NCBI RefSeq assembly: GCF_023015615.1
Contig: NZ_JALKAJ010000004.1
Span: 1 to 64,000 of the forward strand
Reading direction: 5' to 3'
DNA from: Qipengyuania sp. S6317L1
Lineage (GTDB): Bacteria > Pseudomonadota > Alphaproteobacteria > Sphingomonadales > Sphingomonadaceae
DNA: 64,000 nucleotides
A model generated the notes under the pieces. That model was given only the letters and a program-made list of their open reading frames with translations, ran no database searches and had not been told where the DNA came from. Positions 55,703 to 64,000 of the stretch are shown here, in pieces; position 1 is the stretch's first letter; each line of letters opens with the position of its first letter. Made by a program: the position numbers and the translations under genes.

Positions 55703-57283
55703 ATGGCCTGGAACAAAGAGCGCGCTATCAAGCGCATTGAGAATTTCATCAAGGATGTGCCGGAAGGCTCAATCGCCGTCGAGCAATTCAGTCAATACGC
55801 GCTGCGGCGTAAGATGGAAAAGGCGGCGGGAATTCTGCAAGAAGAGCGGGCGGGCCAGATCGTCATTCCTCGCAATCGCGCAATCCAAACACATGGGGTG
55901 CATGTTTACGCGAACCTAATGGACTTCAACTCGGTGCTCGAAGAGATTGGCATTGAGACGGTCGCTAGCCATCGTCGCGCACTCGAATTCCTGAACGCAC
56001 ACTATAGTGCTTGCGACGTGTTGACCGAGGAGTTCGGGCTTCAGCGCGTAGACTTTCATGGGCCGCGGCTCCACGCAGTGGTTCTAGCCCCAGAAGGGAT
56101 TGAGAATGAAGCTGAGCGGATTCGCATTGCCATCGCGTTCTCCGCCGCTTTCCGGGAACTTGTAGCTGAGCTGAGTCAGAAACATCCGGAGTTTGAAACC
56201 CGCGTGCGGATCGGGATCGATAGCGGGCCCGCGGTCGCGATAAATGATGGCACGAGGTCCGACGCGGAGCCTCTTTTCATAGGAAGTCCGGCCAATAAAG
56301 CCGCTAAGCTAGCCGAAGGCGATGATCCGGGTATTTACTTTTCGGATCGTGCGGAAAGCGCGCGAGCTGGCGGTTCTCTCCTCAACGTAGGGCCACTGAG
56401 TTCGATCACGGAAGCGGAAGTCTTAGCCAAGCATTACCGACCAAGCGAAGACAAAGAGGGGACCGGCACGCTCCTGCGTGACGCTTATGATCAAGTCGAA
56501 GCGCGGCTTATTAAATCGGACAATAAGACTTTCGGTTCTGAGCCCTCATTTTCTTTCCACTACAAAGAACCCCCGCTTTCGACGATCAAGTTCAAGGACC
56601 ATCCGCCAAGCAATGCGATCCGCATGGAGCTATGCTCGATCTTTGCGGACATCGACGGGTTCACCGCCTATATTGATGCGGCGATCATCTCAGGGACAGT
56701 CGCGCAGGCGGTCGCCAACCTGTTCGTTATCCGCCGGGAGCTCGCAGCTGTGCTGCAAGAAGATTTCCGAGGGCGGAAGGTGCGGTACATTGGCGATTGC
56801 CTCCATGGCGTTCTAGCTGAAGGTGACGCCCGCCAGACAGACACCAAGAAAACTATAAATCAATCGGTGCTGACCCTTGGTGCGCTGCGCTCGTCATTCG
56901 AACTTTGTCAATCCAAGCTGGCAGGGCTGCAGGACCTAGGAATCGCAATCGGAACTGACGTCGGCGAAACACCTATCTGCCGAGTTGGACTTCGCGGCGA
57001 GGCGAGTGTGCGGATCGCTGCAAGCCGTGCGACCTGCCACTCCGAAAACGAACAACGACGCTGCGACGGATCGCAATCTGCGATCGGCCAAAAGGCCTAT
57101 GCCGAAGCATCGGTCGCTGTGCGACGACAATTCGGTGGCAACCGGATCATCGACAATCTCGACTATCCGTCCGCTCAGATGATGCTTGGCTTCGTGCCTG
57201 ACGCTGAGCAGAACCTGGCTCTTGCTGAACCCAACCGTTCGCATGGAGAATCAAGCTTGCCACAACGTTCATACAGCCGGTGA
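55703..57283 (+). CDS. tandem-domain class III nucleotide cyclase, candidate PycC of a Pycsar system
   Basis: A 526-residue protein with two class III cyclase homology domains. The first (about 64-260) has HVYANLMDFN and IGSPANKAAKLAE but lacks the leading FADI box. The second (about 308-480) has SIFADIDGFTAYID with Asp316 (and Asp318) and YIGDCLHG with Asp365 as metal-binding residues, the canonical catalytic set. Such cyclases in Pycsar defence make cCMP or cUMP when phage infects. ATG at 55703 follows GGGGGCGG. Its stop is followed at once by the E2-like gene in the same frame. The pairing with a cNMP-binding TIR gene supports PycC, but base specificity cannot be read from sequence. Confidence 0.8.
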   Translation: MAWNKERAIKRIENFIKDVPEGSIAVEQFSQYALRRKMEKAAGILQEERAGQIVIPRNRAIQTHGVHVYANLMDFNSVLEEIGIETVASHRRALEFLNAHYSACDVLTEEFGLQRVDFHGPRLHAVVLAPEGIENEAERIRIAIAFSAAFRELVAELSQKHPEFETRVRIGIDSGPAVAINDGTRSDAEPLFIGSPANKAAKLAEGDDPGIYFSDRAESARAGGSLLNVGPLSSITEAEVLAKHYRPSEDKEGTGTLLRDAYDQVEARLIKSDNKTFGSEPSFSFHYKEPPLSTIKFKDHPPSNAIRMELCSIFADIDGFTAYIDAAIISGTVAQAVANLFVIRRELAAVLQEDFRGRKVRYIGDCLHGVLAEGDARQTDTKKTINQSVLTLGALRSSFELCQSKLAGLQDLGIAIGTDVGETPICRVGLRGEASVRIAASRATCHSENEQRRCDGSQSAIGQKAYAEASVAVRRQFGGNRIIDNLDYPSAQMMLGFVPDAEQNLALAEPNRSHGESSLPQRSYSR

Positions 57284-57286
57284 TAC

Positions 57287-58039
57287 TTGAACGCGGCGCT
57301 GTGGCTTGCTCGAAGTTGCCCGAGATGGTTTGCAATCTCGGGATCGGGCAACTCGTACGTCAAAGGGACTGCCCACGTCGACTCAGCGCCTTGGGACAAT
57401 CCTCTTGAGCTAACTGTCATGGGGCGATCGCAACCGATCGTTTCGGAAAGTAAGCCAGGCACCCTCTTTCCGGCGCGCTGTCCAGAACGACATATTGAGA
57501 CCGGCGGGAGCTTCTGTCTTGGCCTCGACCGACCTGCAGTGGACGACGAGCAAACTGCTACTGAATGGTGGGAAGCACTGCGACACCATCTCATGTGCCA
57601 GAGAATGGCTCACAGAACAGGGATATGGCCCGAAGCTTTCGCTCTCGATCATGGTGACGCAGGCATTTGGCACAAGAAGGCTTTAGAACTAGCTGAGTCG
57701 CTCGAACTTGAGGAAGAATACGCTGCAGCGCACGCAGAAGAAGCCTCTTGGATTACCGGCGCGCAGTTCAAACTCGTGCACAATGACGGTCGGCCAATAA
57801 ATGGCCGAGCGCCCTGCCATCTTGGGTGCACATGGAGAAAACGAGGCAGAATGGTTCCACGTCTCAGGGTCGAGTGCGACCGCCGCGAGCAAATTCTAGA
57901 GCTCGTCGCCATTGAAAAGAAGCGACGAGAAGAACTGGCTGAGTATTGGCGTTCAGTTCGGCGGGCTGGAACGACGTGTTGCGGAACCATGAGAAATTGC
58001 GAATTAGGAAAGGACCGAAATGATGACCCACCCGATTGA
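57287..58039 (+). CDS. E2-like (UBC fold) protein in the cyclase cassette
   Basis: A 250-residue protein starting at TTG 57287, one codon after the cyclase stop and in the same frame. CPERHIETGGSFCLGL (about 65-80) matches the E2 active-site pattern H-x(4)-G-x-x-C-L, with His69 and candidate catalytic Cys77; preceding FAISGSGNSYVKG looks like an E2 beta strand. The C-terminus has Cys pairs (PCHLGCTW, CCGTMRNC) that may bind zinc. No E1 or deubiquitinase gene adjoins, as in E2-only short type II CBASS. It overlaps the TIR gene by 20 bp. Its role (priming the cyclase?) is inferred. Confidence 0.7.
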   Translation: MNAALWLARSCPRWFAISGSGNSYVKGTAHVDSAPWDNPLELTVMGRSQPIVSESKPGTLFPARCPERHIETGGSFCLGLDRPAVDDEQTATEWWEALRHHLMCQRMAHRTGIWPEAFALDHGDAGIWHKKALELAESLELEEEYAAAHAEEASWITGAQFKLVHNDGRPINGRAPCHLGCTWRKRGRMVPRLRVECDRREQILELVAIEKKRREELAEYWRSVRRAGTTCCGTMRNCELGKDRNDDPPD

Positions 58040-58955
58040 TCGTTTTGTAGGTGAGGACAATATCTCGCGGCTCCTCAAGACAGTACTGAACCAAGAGATT
58101 GCTGGCGGCGACGAGGCTCTGGCCCAACGTCTAATTCAAGACGGGGACCTAAGGAAGATTGATGCGGGTGATGTTCTGATCCGGCAAGACGACTGGGATG
58201 CCACAGTATTTCTGATCTTAGCAGGTTCATTCGAAGTAGAGGTGAACGGCAGACATGTCGGAACTCGCGAAGCAGGCGTCCATGTAGGTGAAATAGCTGA
58301 CCTAGGCACCAGCTTGAAGCGAACGGCCACCATTACTGCCCAAGAGGACGGTGCTGTTCTTGCAATCGGCGACAACGCTATGGACAAGATACGCGATGAG
58401 TACCCCCAAATATGGGAAGCGATTGCGAAGGTTCAGACCGAACGCCTCAATGCGCGAAACTCAATGATCGGCTATGTCAACGACATTCCGAAAGTCTTTG
58501 TCATTTCGTCAGGCGAGCAGCTGCCTGCAGCGAGACAAGTAGAACAGAAACTGGACTGCGCGGAAGTGGACGTAACGGTGTGGGACCAAGGGGTATTTGC
58601 TTTGTCCGATTACCCGATCAGTTCGCTTACCGACGTGATTGGCCGACATGATTTCACGATCGCCATCGTTGGCGCAGACGACCAGCTAGTCAGTCGTGGC
58701 GAAGCCAAGCATGTGCCTCGCGACAATGTGCAGCTGGAGTACGGAATTTCGGTGGGGATGTTGGGGCGCGGGCGTTCCATCTTGCTCGTTGATACTGACG
58801 AAGACATAAAATTGGCCAGCGATCAGGCCGGCCTAACAACCCTCCGGTTCAAGGGGTCCGACCCCGAGCGAACTATTCATAAAGCCTGTATCGCGGCTCG
58901 AAAGCACATCACCGACCTTGGCCCCCTTCAAGATCGGCCGCGGACTGCTCCTTAG
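58020..58955 (+). CDS. cyclic nucleotide-binding and TIR effector, candidate PycTIR
   Basis: A 311-residue protein. Residues about 45-147 form a cNMP-binding domain with VFLILAGSFEVEVNG and phosphate-binding-cassette-like GEIADLGTSLKRTATITA. Residues about 158-290 are a CAP12/PycTIR-type TIR domain: PKVFVISSGEQLP, DFTIAIVGADD, NVQLEYGISVGMLGR (Glu240 the likely catalytic Glu) and RSILLVDTDEDIKL. In Pycsar, cCMP/cUMP binding activates the TIR to destroy NAD+ and stop phage growth by killing the cell. ATG at 58020 (or 58023) follows AGGA. It overlaps the E2 gene, so the three genes form one operon. Confidence 0.85.
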   Translation: MMTHPIDRFVGEDNISRLLKTVLNQEIAGGDEALAQRLIQDGDLRKIDAGDVLIRQDDWDATVFLILAGSFEVEVNGRHVGTREAGVHVGEIADLGTSLKRTATITAQEDGAVLAIGDNAMDKIRDEYPQIWEAIAKVQTERLNARNSMIGYVNDIPKVFVISSGEQLPAARQVEQKLDCAEVDVTVWDQGVFALSDYPISSLTDVIGRHDFTIAIVGADDQLVSRGEAKHVPRDNVQLEYGISVGMLGRGRSILLVDTDEDIKLASDQAGLTTLRFKGSDPERTIHKACIAARKHITDLGPLQDRPRTAP

Positions 58956-59065
58956 GAATTCGACAGACGAAGAGACGAGAAGACTCTCGGAATTAACGGT
59001 GACGGCAGCTTTTGGGTGATCGTAGTATTCACGCAGATGACCGATATTGGGGCGCAAAACCGACG

Positions 59066-61975
59066 TCAAATCCCGATATCGAGGGTCTTGCTCTTCGTTC
59101 GAGCAAGTTCCTTCTCGACTTTCGGCTGACCGGGTTTGGCCTCCTCAATGGAATTGCCCTTAGCCGCTGCAATTCGAAGCCTCTCGGTCACTTCAAGGGC
59201 CGATGCTTTCTCACCTCTGTTTCGAGACACCGCTGCGCCGAGCTTTCGTGTATTGTCGATCACGAGGGTGAGGTGATCGCGAAGCCTGGTCACCGTTACT
59301 AGGAACGTCTTTTGATTCGAGAGATTGCGCTCACGGCTATCCATCACCGCAATCCCGCGGTCGGATGTTAGACCCTGCGCCATATGGGCGTTGAGAGCAT
59401 AGGCAAGATCGATCCGTTTCAGCATTGGATCGCCCTTGGCCAGCGTCAGTTGCTCCCCGCTCGAGGTTTCGACGGTGACCTTTCCACGATTAATCGCCAC
59501 CACTTTGGCCCGGTCAGCATTGAAAAGGCCGCGCTTGTGATCGTTTCGTGTCCAGCGGATTTTGTCTCCCTCATGGACCTCGAGCTTCCTCTCTTCGAAC
59601 AGAGAGAGGCTGTCATTCGCTTGGGCCGCCTTGAGCCGGGAAGGATCAAAGCTGATTCGCCTGCCGCGCTTGTTCACCACGGTCACATTCTTGGTATCGC
59701 TTCGGCCATCCAAAATCCGATATTCTCCCGGCATAAGGCCGAGCGACTTTTCTCGCCGCAAGACCTCCAGAACGCGGCCTTCTAGATAGGAGGCCCGATA
59801 TCGCAGCTCTTCGCGCGTGGTGTTTACGCGGTCGAGAACGCGCAGCGCCATCTTGCCTGGTCCGATTTCGCGATTGGCGAGGAGGCCGGTCTGGACGGCC
59901 TCGTTGACGGCAGAACGAATTTTGCGTCCCGATGCATAAATCGCTGTCCGATCACGCTCGGACTCGGGTAGAGAAAGCCACTGTTCGGCAGCTACAATGG
60001 CGCCATCACCCTTTGCCTCGATCGTGTAATCCCTCAGCCGCACCAGTGCATTTTTGACATCGCCCTTCTGGGCAGCAGCCTGAGCTTCGCGGACGACAGG
60101 ATCTCGGGCGCGCAAATTGGTGTTCATGTCTGCCCGAGCAATCCCTGCCTTTTGGAGCAGGGCAAAGGGCTTGCCCGCATCGACCGCACCCAACTGCTTT
60201 CGATCACCCATCAGGACGAGCCTATGCACACCGGCAAGGTTAGCCAGTCGGACCAGCTTTTCCTTGTCCTCGTTCGAGACCATCGAAGCCTCGTCGAGCA
60301 CCAGAACACTATCCTTGAGAGCCGATTGCGCTTCGGAGCGGTGCACGAGGTTTGCGGGCTCATCGAGTAGCTTCTTCCAGCCGCCGAGGAAGCGCGCCAG
60401 CGTTTGCGAGCCGATACCGGTGTCGCGCTCGAGCATCTGGACCAGAGTGTTCTGGATCGCGAGCCCGACGACCTGCCGACCCTCCTCGCGCAGGACTTGT
60501 GCAACAGGGGCCAAAACGCTGCTCTTGCCCGCTCCGGCAATGCCCTGGATTGCGACAGTTCGGTCCTGTGAAGTCAGGATCAGTCGGGCAGCCGACAGCT
60601 GGCCGTCATTGAGACGAAATCCGTGACCAATCTCGGCCGATGCCTGTACCCGATCCTCTGCCTGTTTCGGTGAGAGGGCGACTTCAACTTCCCCTTTTCC
60701 AGCCTCGACCTCGGCAATGATGCGCTGCTCAGTTTCAATGGCATCGCGGGATGCAAGCCAACCTTTGTGATTGCCCTTCCCGGCAACAAGGTGGCCTGTG
60801 CGCACGAGCGCGCGGGTGCGCTTTTCGACATCTGCAATGGTGGTCGGCAATCCGAAATCCAGCGCCGTCTTGTAGAGCGCTTCGCGTTCGAACGCCGCTT
60901 CGCGCTGCGACAGATGGCGCACGGCCGAAGCGACCGCCTGCGCGGCGGCGATGGTCTGCTTGTCCTGCCTAAGCACCGAAACCGGAACAAGCGGGTCTGC
61001 GGGGGGACTGCGCACGTGCGCTGCAAATTGCCTGAGAAGCGCACGGCCACGTTCGACCAGGGAGGTAAAGGCGCTTCCCGGCATACCGGCTTGCGTAGCG
61101 CGTCCCTGCGCGCGCTCGATGATTGGAGAGAGGTCAAGTCCGATCGACCTTGCGGTCTCATCCCAGACTTTGCCGAGCGTGTCCCGGTCCTCGATTACCT
61201 TCTTGGCAGCGCGCGTATCGAGCGCGGCGATCCGGCCTGCTTCAAGCCCCAGACCGCGCCGCGCTTCGAGCACCTCCTTTCGTCTCGAAGAGAACGCCAT
61301 GACTTGGTCGCGGGAGACCCCTTGCGCTTCGAAATTACCGTGCTTGAGCGTCGGCCCCGGTTCGTAACCAAGCTTCTCGACCGCCACCCGAAAGCGCGCC
61401 ATCGCGATCGAATTGAGGGTAGTGTTGAGCTGCCAAAGCCGATCGTTCTTAAGGGTTCGCCACTTGCCATCCTTGCCCTGCGTCACATTGGCGATGACCG
61501 CGTGAAAGTGGAGGTTGGGCTCCTGGTTGCGGTTGGTGTCGTGCTGGAACAAGCCGATCGCTAGGTTGCTAGTCGGTTGGGTAAGAACATTGCCATCCTT
61601 CACAATGCGGGTTTCGGAGGCGTTCTTCTCGGCCCATTGCAACGCTTCGACGACAGCCTCGCGGTAGGCAGTGATAATCCGTTCGTCCTTGCCGACAAGC
61701 GCGAGCAGCGACCAGCTCTTGGGCACGGAGAAAGTAAGATCGGTGCCCGGTCGATGCGCTTGTCCGGAATTGCCAACGCTCGTTCCATCGGGCAGCTCAC
61801 CTCGCAATAGAGCGTCGAAGGCCTTGGCATCGACCCTCCCTTCCAGCCCAAGCCTCTTGGCGCCCTCACCGAGCCATTGCCCCGAACGGTCGGCATCCGC
61901 CTTGGCGTAGTAATTGTCGGACGCGAAGTAATTGGCCGCCGCTGAGGAGGAGCGGACATTGGCAACAGAAAGCAT
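59066..61975 (-). CDS. traI: MobF-family conjugative relaxase/helicase (TraI/TrwC)
   Basis: A 969-residue relaxase similar in size to TrwC (966) and much shorter than F TraI (1756). The N-terminal domain has nicking tyrosines (Tyr16, then Tyr22-Tyr23) and the metal-binding HUH motif NLHFHAVIAN. A helicase part follows with Walker A GIAGAGKSS (about 480) and a second nucleotide motif VLVLDEASMVS. It nicks oriT, stays attached to the 5' end and unwinds the DNA. It lies downstream of TraD on the same strand, 46 bp apart. Confidence 0.95.
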   Translation of the reverse strand: MLSVANVRSSSAAANYFASDNYYAKADADRSGQWLGEGAKRLGLEGRVDAKAFDALLRGELPDGTSVGNSGQAHRPGTDLTFSVPKSWSLLALVGKDERIITAYREAVVEALQWAEKNASETRIVKDGNVLTQPTSNLAIGLFQHDTNRNQEPNLHFHAVIANVTQGKDGKWRTLKNDRLWQLNTTLNSIAMARFRVAVEKLGYEPGPTLKHGNFEAQGVSRDQVMAFSSRRKEVLEARRGLGLEAGRIAALDTRAAKKVIEDRDTLGKVWDETARSIGLDLSPIIERAQGRATQAGMPGSAFTSLVERGRALLRQFAAHVRSPPADPLVPVSVLRQDKQTIAAAQAVASAVRHLSQREAAFEREALYKTALDFGLPTTIADVEKRTRALVRTGHLVAGKGNHKGWLASRDAIETEQRIIAEVEAGKGEVEVALSPKQAEDRVQASAEIGHGFRLNDGQLSAARLILTSQDRTVAIQGIAGAGKSSVLAPVAQVLREEGRQVVGLAIQNTLVQMLERDTGIGSQTLARFLGGWKKLLDEPANLVHRSEAQSALKDSVLVLDEASMVSNEDKEKLVRLANLAGVHRLVLMGDRKQLGAVDAGKPFALLQKAGIARADMNTNLRARDPVVREAQAAAQKGDVKNALVRLRDYTIEAKGDGAIVAAEQWLSLPESERDRTAIYASGRKIRSAVNEAVQTGLLANREIGPGKMALRVLDRVNTTREELRYRASYLEGRVLEVLRREKSLGLMPGEYRILDGRSDTKNVTVVNKRGRRISFDPSRLKAAQANDSLSLFEERKLEVHEGDKIRWTRNDHKRGLFNADRAKVVAINRGKVTVETSSGEQLTLAKGDPMLKRIDLAYALNAHMAQGLTSDRGIAVMDSRERNLSNQKTFLVTVTRLRDHLTLVIDNTRKLGAAVSRNRGEKASALEVTERLRIAAAKGNSIEEAKPGQPKVEKELARTKSKTLDIGI

Positions 61976-62021
61976 AGGTCAGCCTTCGCTCAAGACCCCT
62001 CGCTATCCCCGGTGCGAGCGA

Positions 62022-64000
62022 TCAAATCTCCGCGTCGACGTCACCCAAATCGTGATCGTATTTGTCATGGGCCGCTCCGCCGAGAAGCGAACGCTGCTGT
62101 TCTTCCTGAAGCTTTCGGTCGACCTTTCCACGCTGATCATCGTCGCGCTGCCAAGCATCAGGATCGGGTAGATCGCTTCGCGGTGATCCTTCGCGTTCTT
62201 TTGCAACGTCCTGCGCCGTGTCGTCCCCGCCTGGCTTTTCATGAATCGGAAGCTCGCCTTGGCGTCGATCCTCCGGCGGGCGGTGCCCGACCTTTGGTTG
62301 GGTCTCATCGACCGCATTCGTGCGAGCCTGTTCTGCCTGCCTGGTCGAAGGCTTCTCTGTCTGATCCCGAACCTTCGGCTCGCTCTTCGAGTTGATATTG
62401 GCTGAGCGCGAGGGATGTCGTTTCGGTTCCTTCCTGTCCTTCATCTTGCGCGGATCACCCTCGTCGCTGTTGCTGGAAGCGCCGTCATCCGCACTCCCAT
62501 CTATCGTCTCGGCGGTAGCATTCGCCGGACCACCTGTCGGTGTTGTGGTGGCAGCGCGCGCAATGAACCCTTCGGCTCGCCTAGGCCAATCGCGCGGGGA
62601 CAAGGTGACGGGCGCTGCCGGAAAACCATCGGGAAATTTGATAAAACCTTCGAGGCTCCTGAGGCCCATAAATTCATCGGGCAGAAGCAGCGGCACAACC
62701 TGCCGGCGGGGTGTCAGGCTGACCGCATCGCGGGCGTTGTTGTAGCCATAACTGTACCCCTCCTCCATCTCGCGAACTTCCCGGTGACCGATAATGTCCG
62801 AGCACCATGTGGCGGTCTCACGATCGGCAGTAGCCAAAATCAACTTGGTCCTTGCAAGCGACGACAAAGTCATCGCCATGTTCTCGCCATAGACCTCCTT
62901 GAGCTTGGCAAAGGTGTGGACGCCCGTGACGATCGCGCCCCCGAAGTTGCGCGCAGTCTGCAGACCCTTTTCAAGCGAGGGCAATCGATGGAGCGCGCCC
63001 AGTTCGTCGATCAGGAACCACAGCTTCAAGTCGCGCGTACGCCGACCAGTCATGAGCGTGTTTATCGCTGTGTCGAGCCACAGTGTGAGCAACTGCGAGA
63101 GAACTGTCATGTCGACATAGCGCGCTGACAGGAACAGCAGCGATCCTTCCTTGCACTCACCTGCGACCCATTGACGGACCGAGAACGGCTCTCCTTTGTC
63201 GGGCAGCATCTGCATCGCCTTGGCGTTGACGTTGAACACCGCACGCACCGATTCCGCCATTCTGGCAGCGCTGGGCGTGCTGATCGGGCCGGCCATCGTG
63301 TCTCCGACAAGGCGATGCAGATCGGAGAGATCGGCATTCATCAACTCGTTAGCGAGCGCGGCATTGGTTCCGCGTCCTGCCTCCTTCAACTTTATGCATG
63401 TCTCGACGAACAAGGTGCGAGCGGCGAGCACCCAGAACTGTTCAGAACCGCCGCCATCATGAGGCACAAGCGACTCTGCAGCCGCATGGAATTCAGCACG
63501 CGAAGTGCAGTCGTCGAATACGCTCCACGCAGGACAACGCTGATCGAGAGGGTTGAGGATGATGTCGCGCTCGGGCTCATAGAAGGTCTCGACAAAAGCG
63601 CCGGTGAGGTCGAAAATTACCGCGCGCTCTCCCCTCTTCCTGATCTCTGAAACGAGTTCCGTGAGGGCGACCGTCTTGCCTGTACCGGTGGTGCCAACGA
63701 GCATGGTGTGGCTTTGTTCGCGGCGCCAAGGCCAGCTTACACCAGCAACATGAGCGGGCGAATAGAGGCCCGCCGATTGCAAAGCACTTGCTCCGGCAAA
63801 CCGCCATTTCCAGCCGAGAGAATTGCCATATTCGCGGGCGCGTTCGACCCGGTTGTGCTGCCCGATTTCCTTTTCGAGTTCGGGCAGCGTCGAGAGCGAC
63901 GCGCCGCGGACATGCTTCCTTTGTTTGGATCGTTCCCCGAAATGTTCAGCCACCCACCAGAAGAGGATAAACAGCGGCGCAAGAACAAGGGCTGAGGTGA
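62022..64000 (-). CDS. traD: type IV coupling protein TraD, 5' end beyond the window
   Basis: Inner-membrane ATPase that links the relaxosome to the secretion channel. Within the window: a membrane helix (SALVLAPLFILFWWVAEHF) visible at the right edge, Walker A VGTTGTGKT (about 63670-63700), Walker B WFLIDELGALH (about 63010), and a Pro/Lys/Arg/Asp-rich tail ending in VDAEI. The GTG at 63953 lies inside that helix and is not the start; the reading frame runs open to position 64000, so the N-terminus is outside. Confidence 0.9.
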   Translation of the reverse strand, partial: TSALVLAPLFILFWWVAEHFGERSKQRKHVRGASLSTLPELEKEIGQHNRVERAREYGNSLGWKWRFAGASALQSAGLYSPAHVAGVSWPWRREQSHTMLVGTTGTGKTVALTELVSEIRKRGERAVIFDLTGAFVETFYEPERDIILNPLDQRCPAWSVFDDCTSRAEFHAAAESLVPHDGGGSEQFWVLAARTLFVETCIKLKEAGRGTNAALANELMNADLSDLHRLVGDTMAGPISTPSAARMAESVRAVFNVNAKAMQMLPDKGEPFSVRQWVAGECKEGSLLFLSARYVDMTVLSQLLTLWLDTAINTLMTGRRTRDLKLWFLIDELGALHRLPSLEKGLQTARNFGGAIVTGVHTFAKLKEVYGENMAMTLSSLARTKLILATADRETATWCSDIIGHREVREMEEGYSYGYNNARDAVSLTPRRQVVPLLLPDEFMGLRSLEGFIKFPDGFPAAPVTLSPRDWPRRAEGFIARAATTTPTGGPANATAETIDGSADDGASSNSDEGDPRKMKDRKEPKRHPSRSANINSKSEPKVRDQTEKPSTRQAEQARTNAVDETQPKVGHRPPEDRRQGELPIHEKPGGDDTAQDVAKEREGSPRSDLPDPDAWQRDDDQRGKVDRKLQEEQQRSLLGGAAHDKYDHDLGDVDAEI

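Noticed and set aside
63953-63953. GTG at 63953 as the start of TraD
   Set aside because: The codons before it continue a membrane helix typical of TraD (LVLAPLFILFWW) without a stop up to the window edge, so the gene starts outside.
1-64000. Insertion sequences, integrase, tRNA, rRNA or CRISPR arrays
   Set aside because: No transposase, recombinase or complete tRNA cloverleaf was recognised on either strand. The integrase expected for an element like this is not in the window.

Overview
The window looks like a chromosomal segment of a high-GC alphaproteobacterium. Protein style (dihydrolipoyl dehydrogenase, DEAD-box helicase, F-type tra proteins with an S26 peptidase and a DsbC-like protein built in) suggests the Sphingomonadales, probably an Erythrobacter-type genus. 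That placement is by recognition, not by any search. Two core genes at the left edge (lpd, incomplete, and a DEAD-box RNA helicase) are followed by about 60 kb of accessory DNA: a heavy-metal resistance island joined to an F-type conjugation module. No integrase, transposase, tRNA, rRNA or CRISPR array was found. The tra genes next to core genes suggest an integrative conjugative element whose integrase lies beyond the window. A tRNA-3'-end-like stretch at 3258-3274 may mark the junction.

Metal region, left half. Genes on the minus strand from 12049 down to 3698 are closely spaced and could be one operon: a short CDF transporter, DUF3703, a His-rich CzcI-like protein, CzcC, CzcB, CzcA, a small exported protein and a second short CDF transporter. 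A MerR-type promoter with a perfect 21-bp dyad sits between the first CDF gene and a divergent merR gene. A second minus-strand block from 18908 down to 13202 carries a CnrY-X-H-like signalling set (anti-sigma, sensor, ECF sigma) directly upstream of copA-copB, an NTF2-like protein and a PepSY protein.

Metal region, right half. Plus-strand genes at 19008-20826 encode DUF2231, a methyltransferase and a DUF411 protein with overlapping ends. A CsoR-type repressor (21000-21284, minus) diverges from a long plus-strand series with a CsoR/RcnR-like operator between them. That series holds DUF5676, a copper P-type ATPase, an APC permease, a glutaredoxin-MauE fusion, an ion channel, DUF305, a lipoprotein, a His-rich protein, and CusC-B-A-F, ending at a strong terminator (34658-34693).

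Conjugation region. Two small DNA-binding genes (34887-35604, minus) precede an almost uninterrupted tra operon, traA-L-E-K-B-dsbC-V-C-orf-trbI-S26-W-U-trbC-N-F-H-G (35965-53568). A cargo and control patch follows (53570-58955) with an S24 repressor and its inverted-repeat operators, DUF2188, and a three-gene cassette: a tandem-domain nucleotide cyclase, an E2-like (ubiquitin-conjugating fold) protein, and a cyclic-nucleotide-binding/TIR effector. I read the cassette as a Pycsar anti-phage system with an extra E2 gene, the most interesting item here. The MobF relaxase TraI and the coupling protein TraD (running off the right edge) are on the minus strand at 59066-64000.
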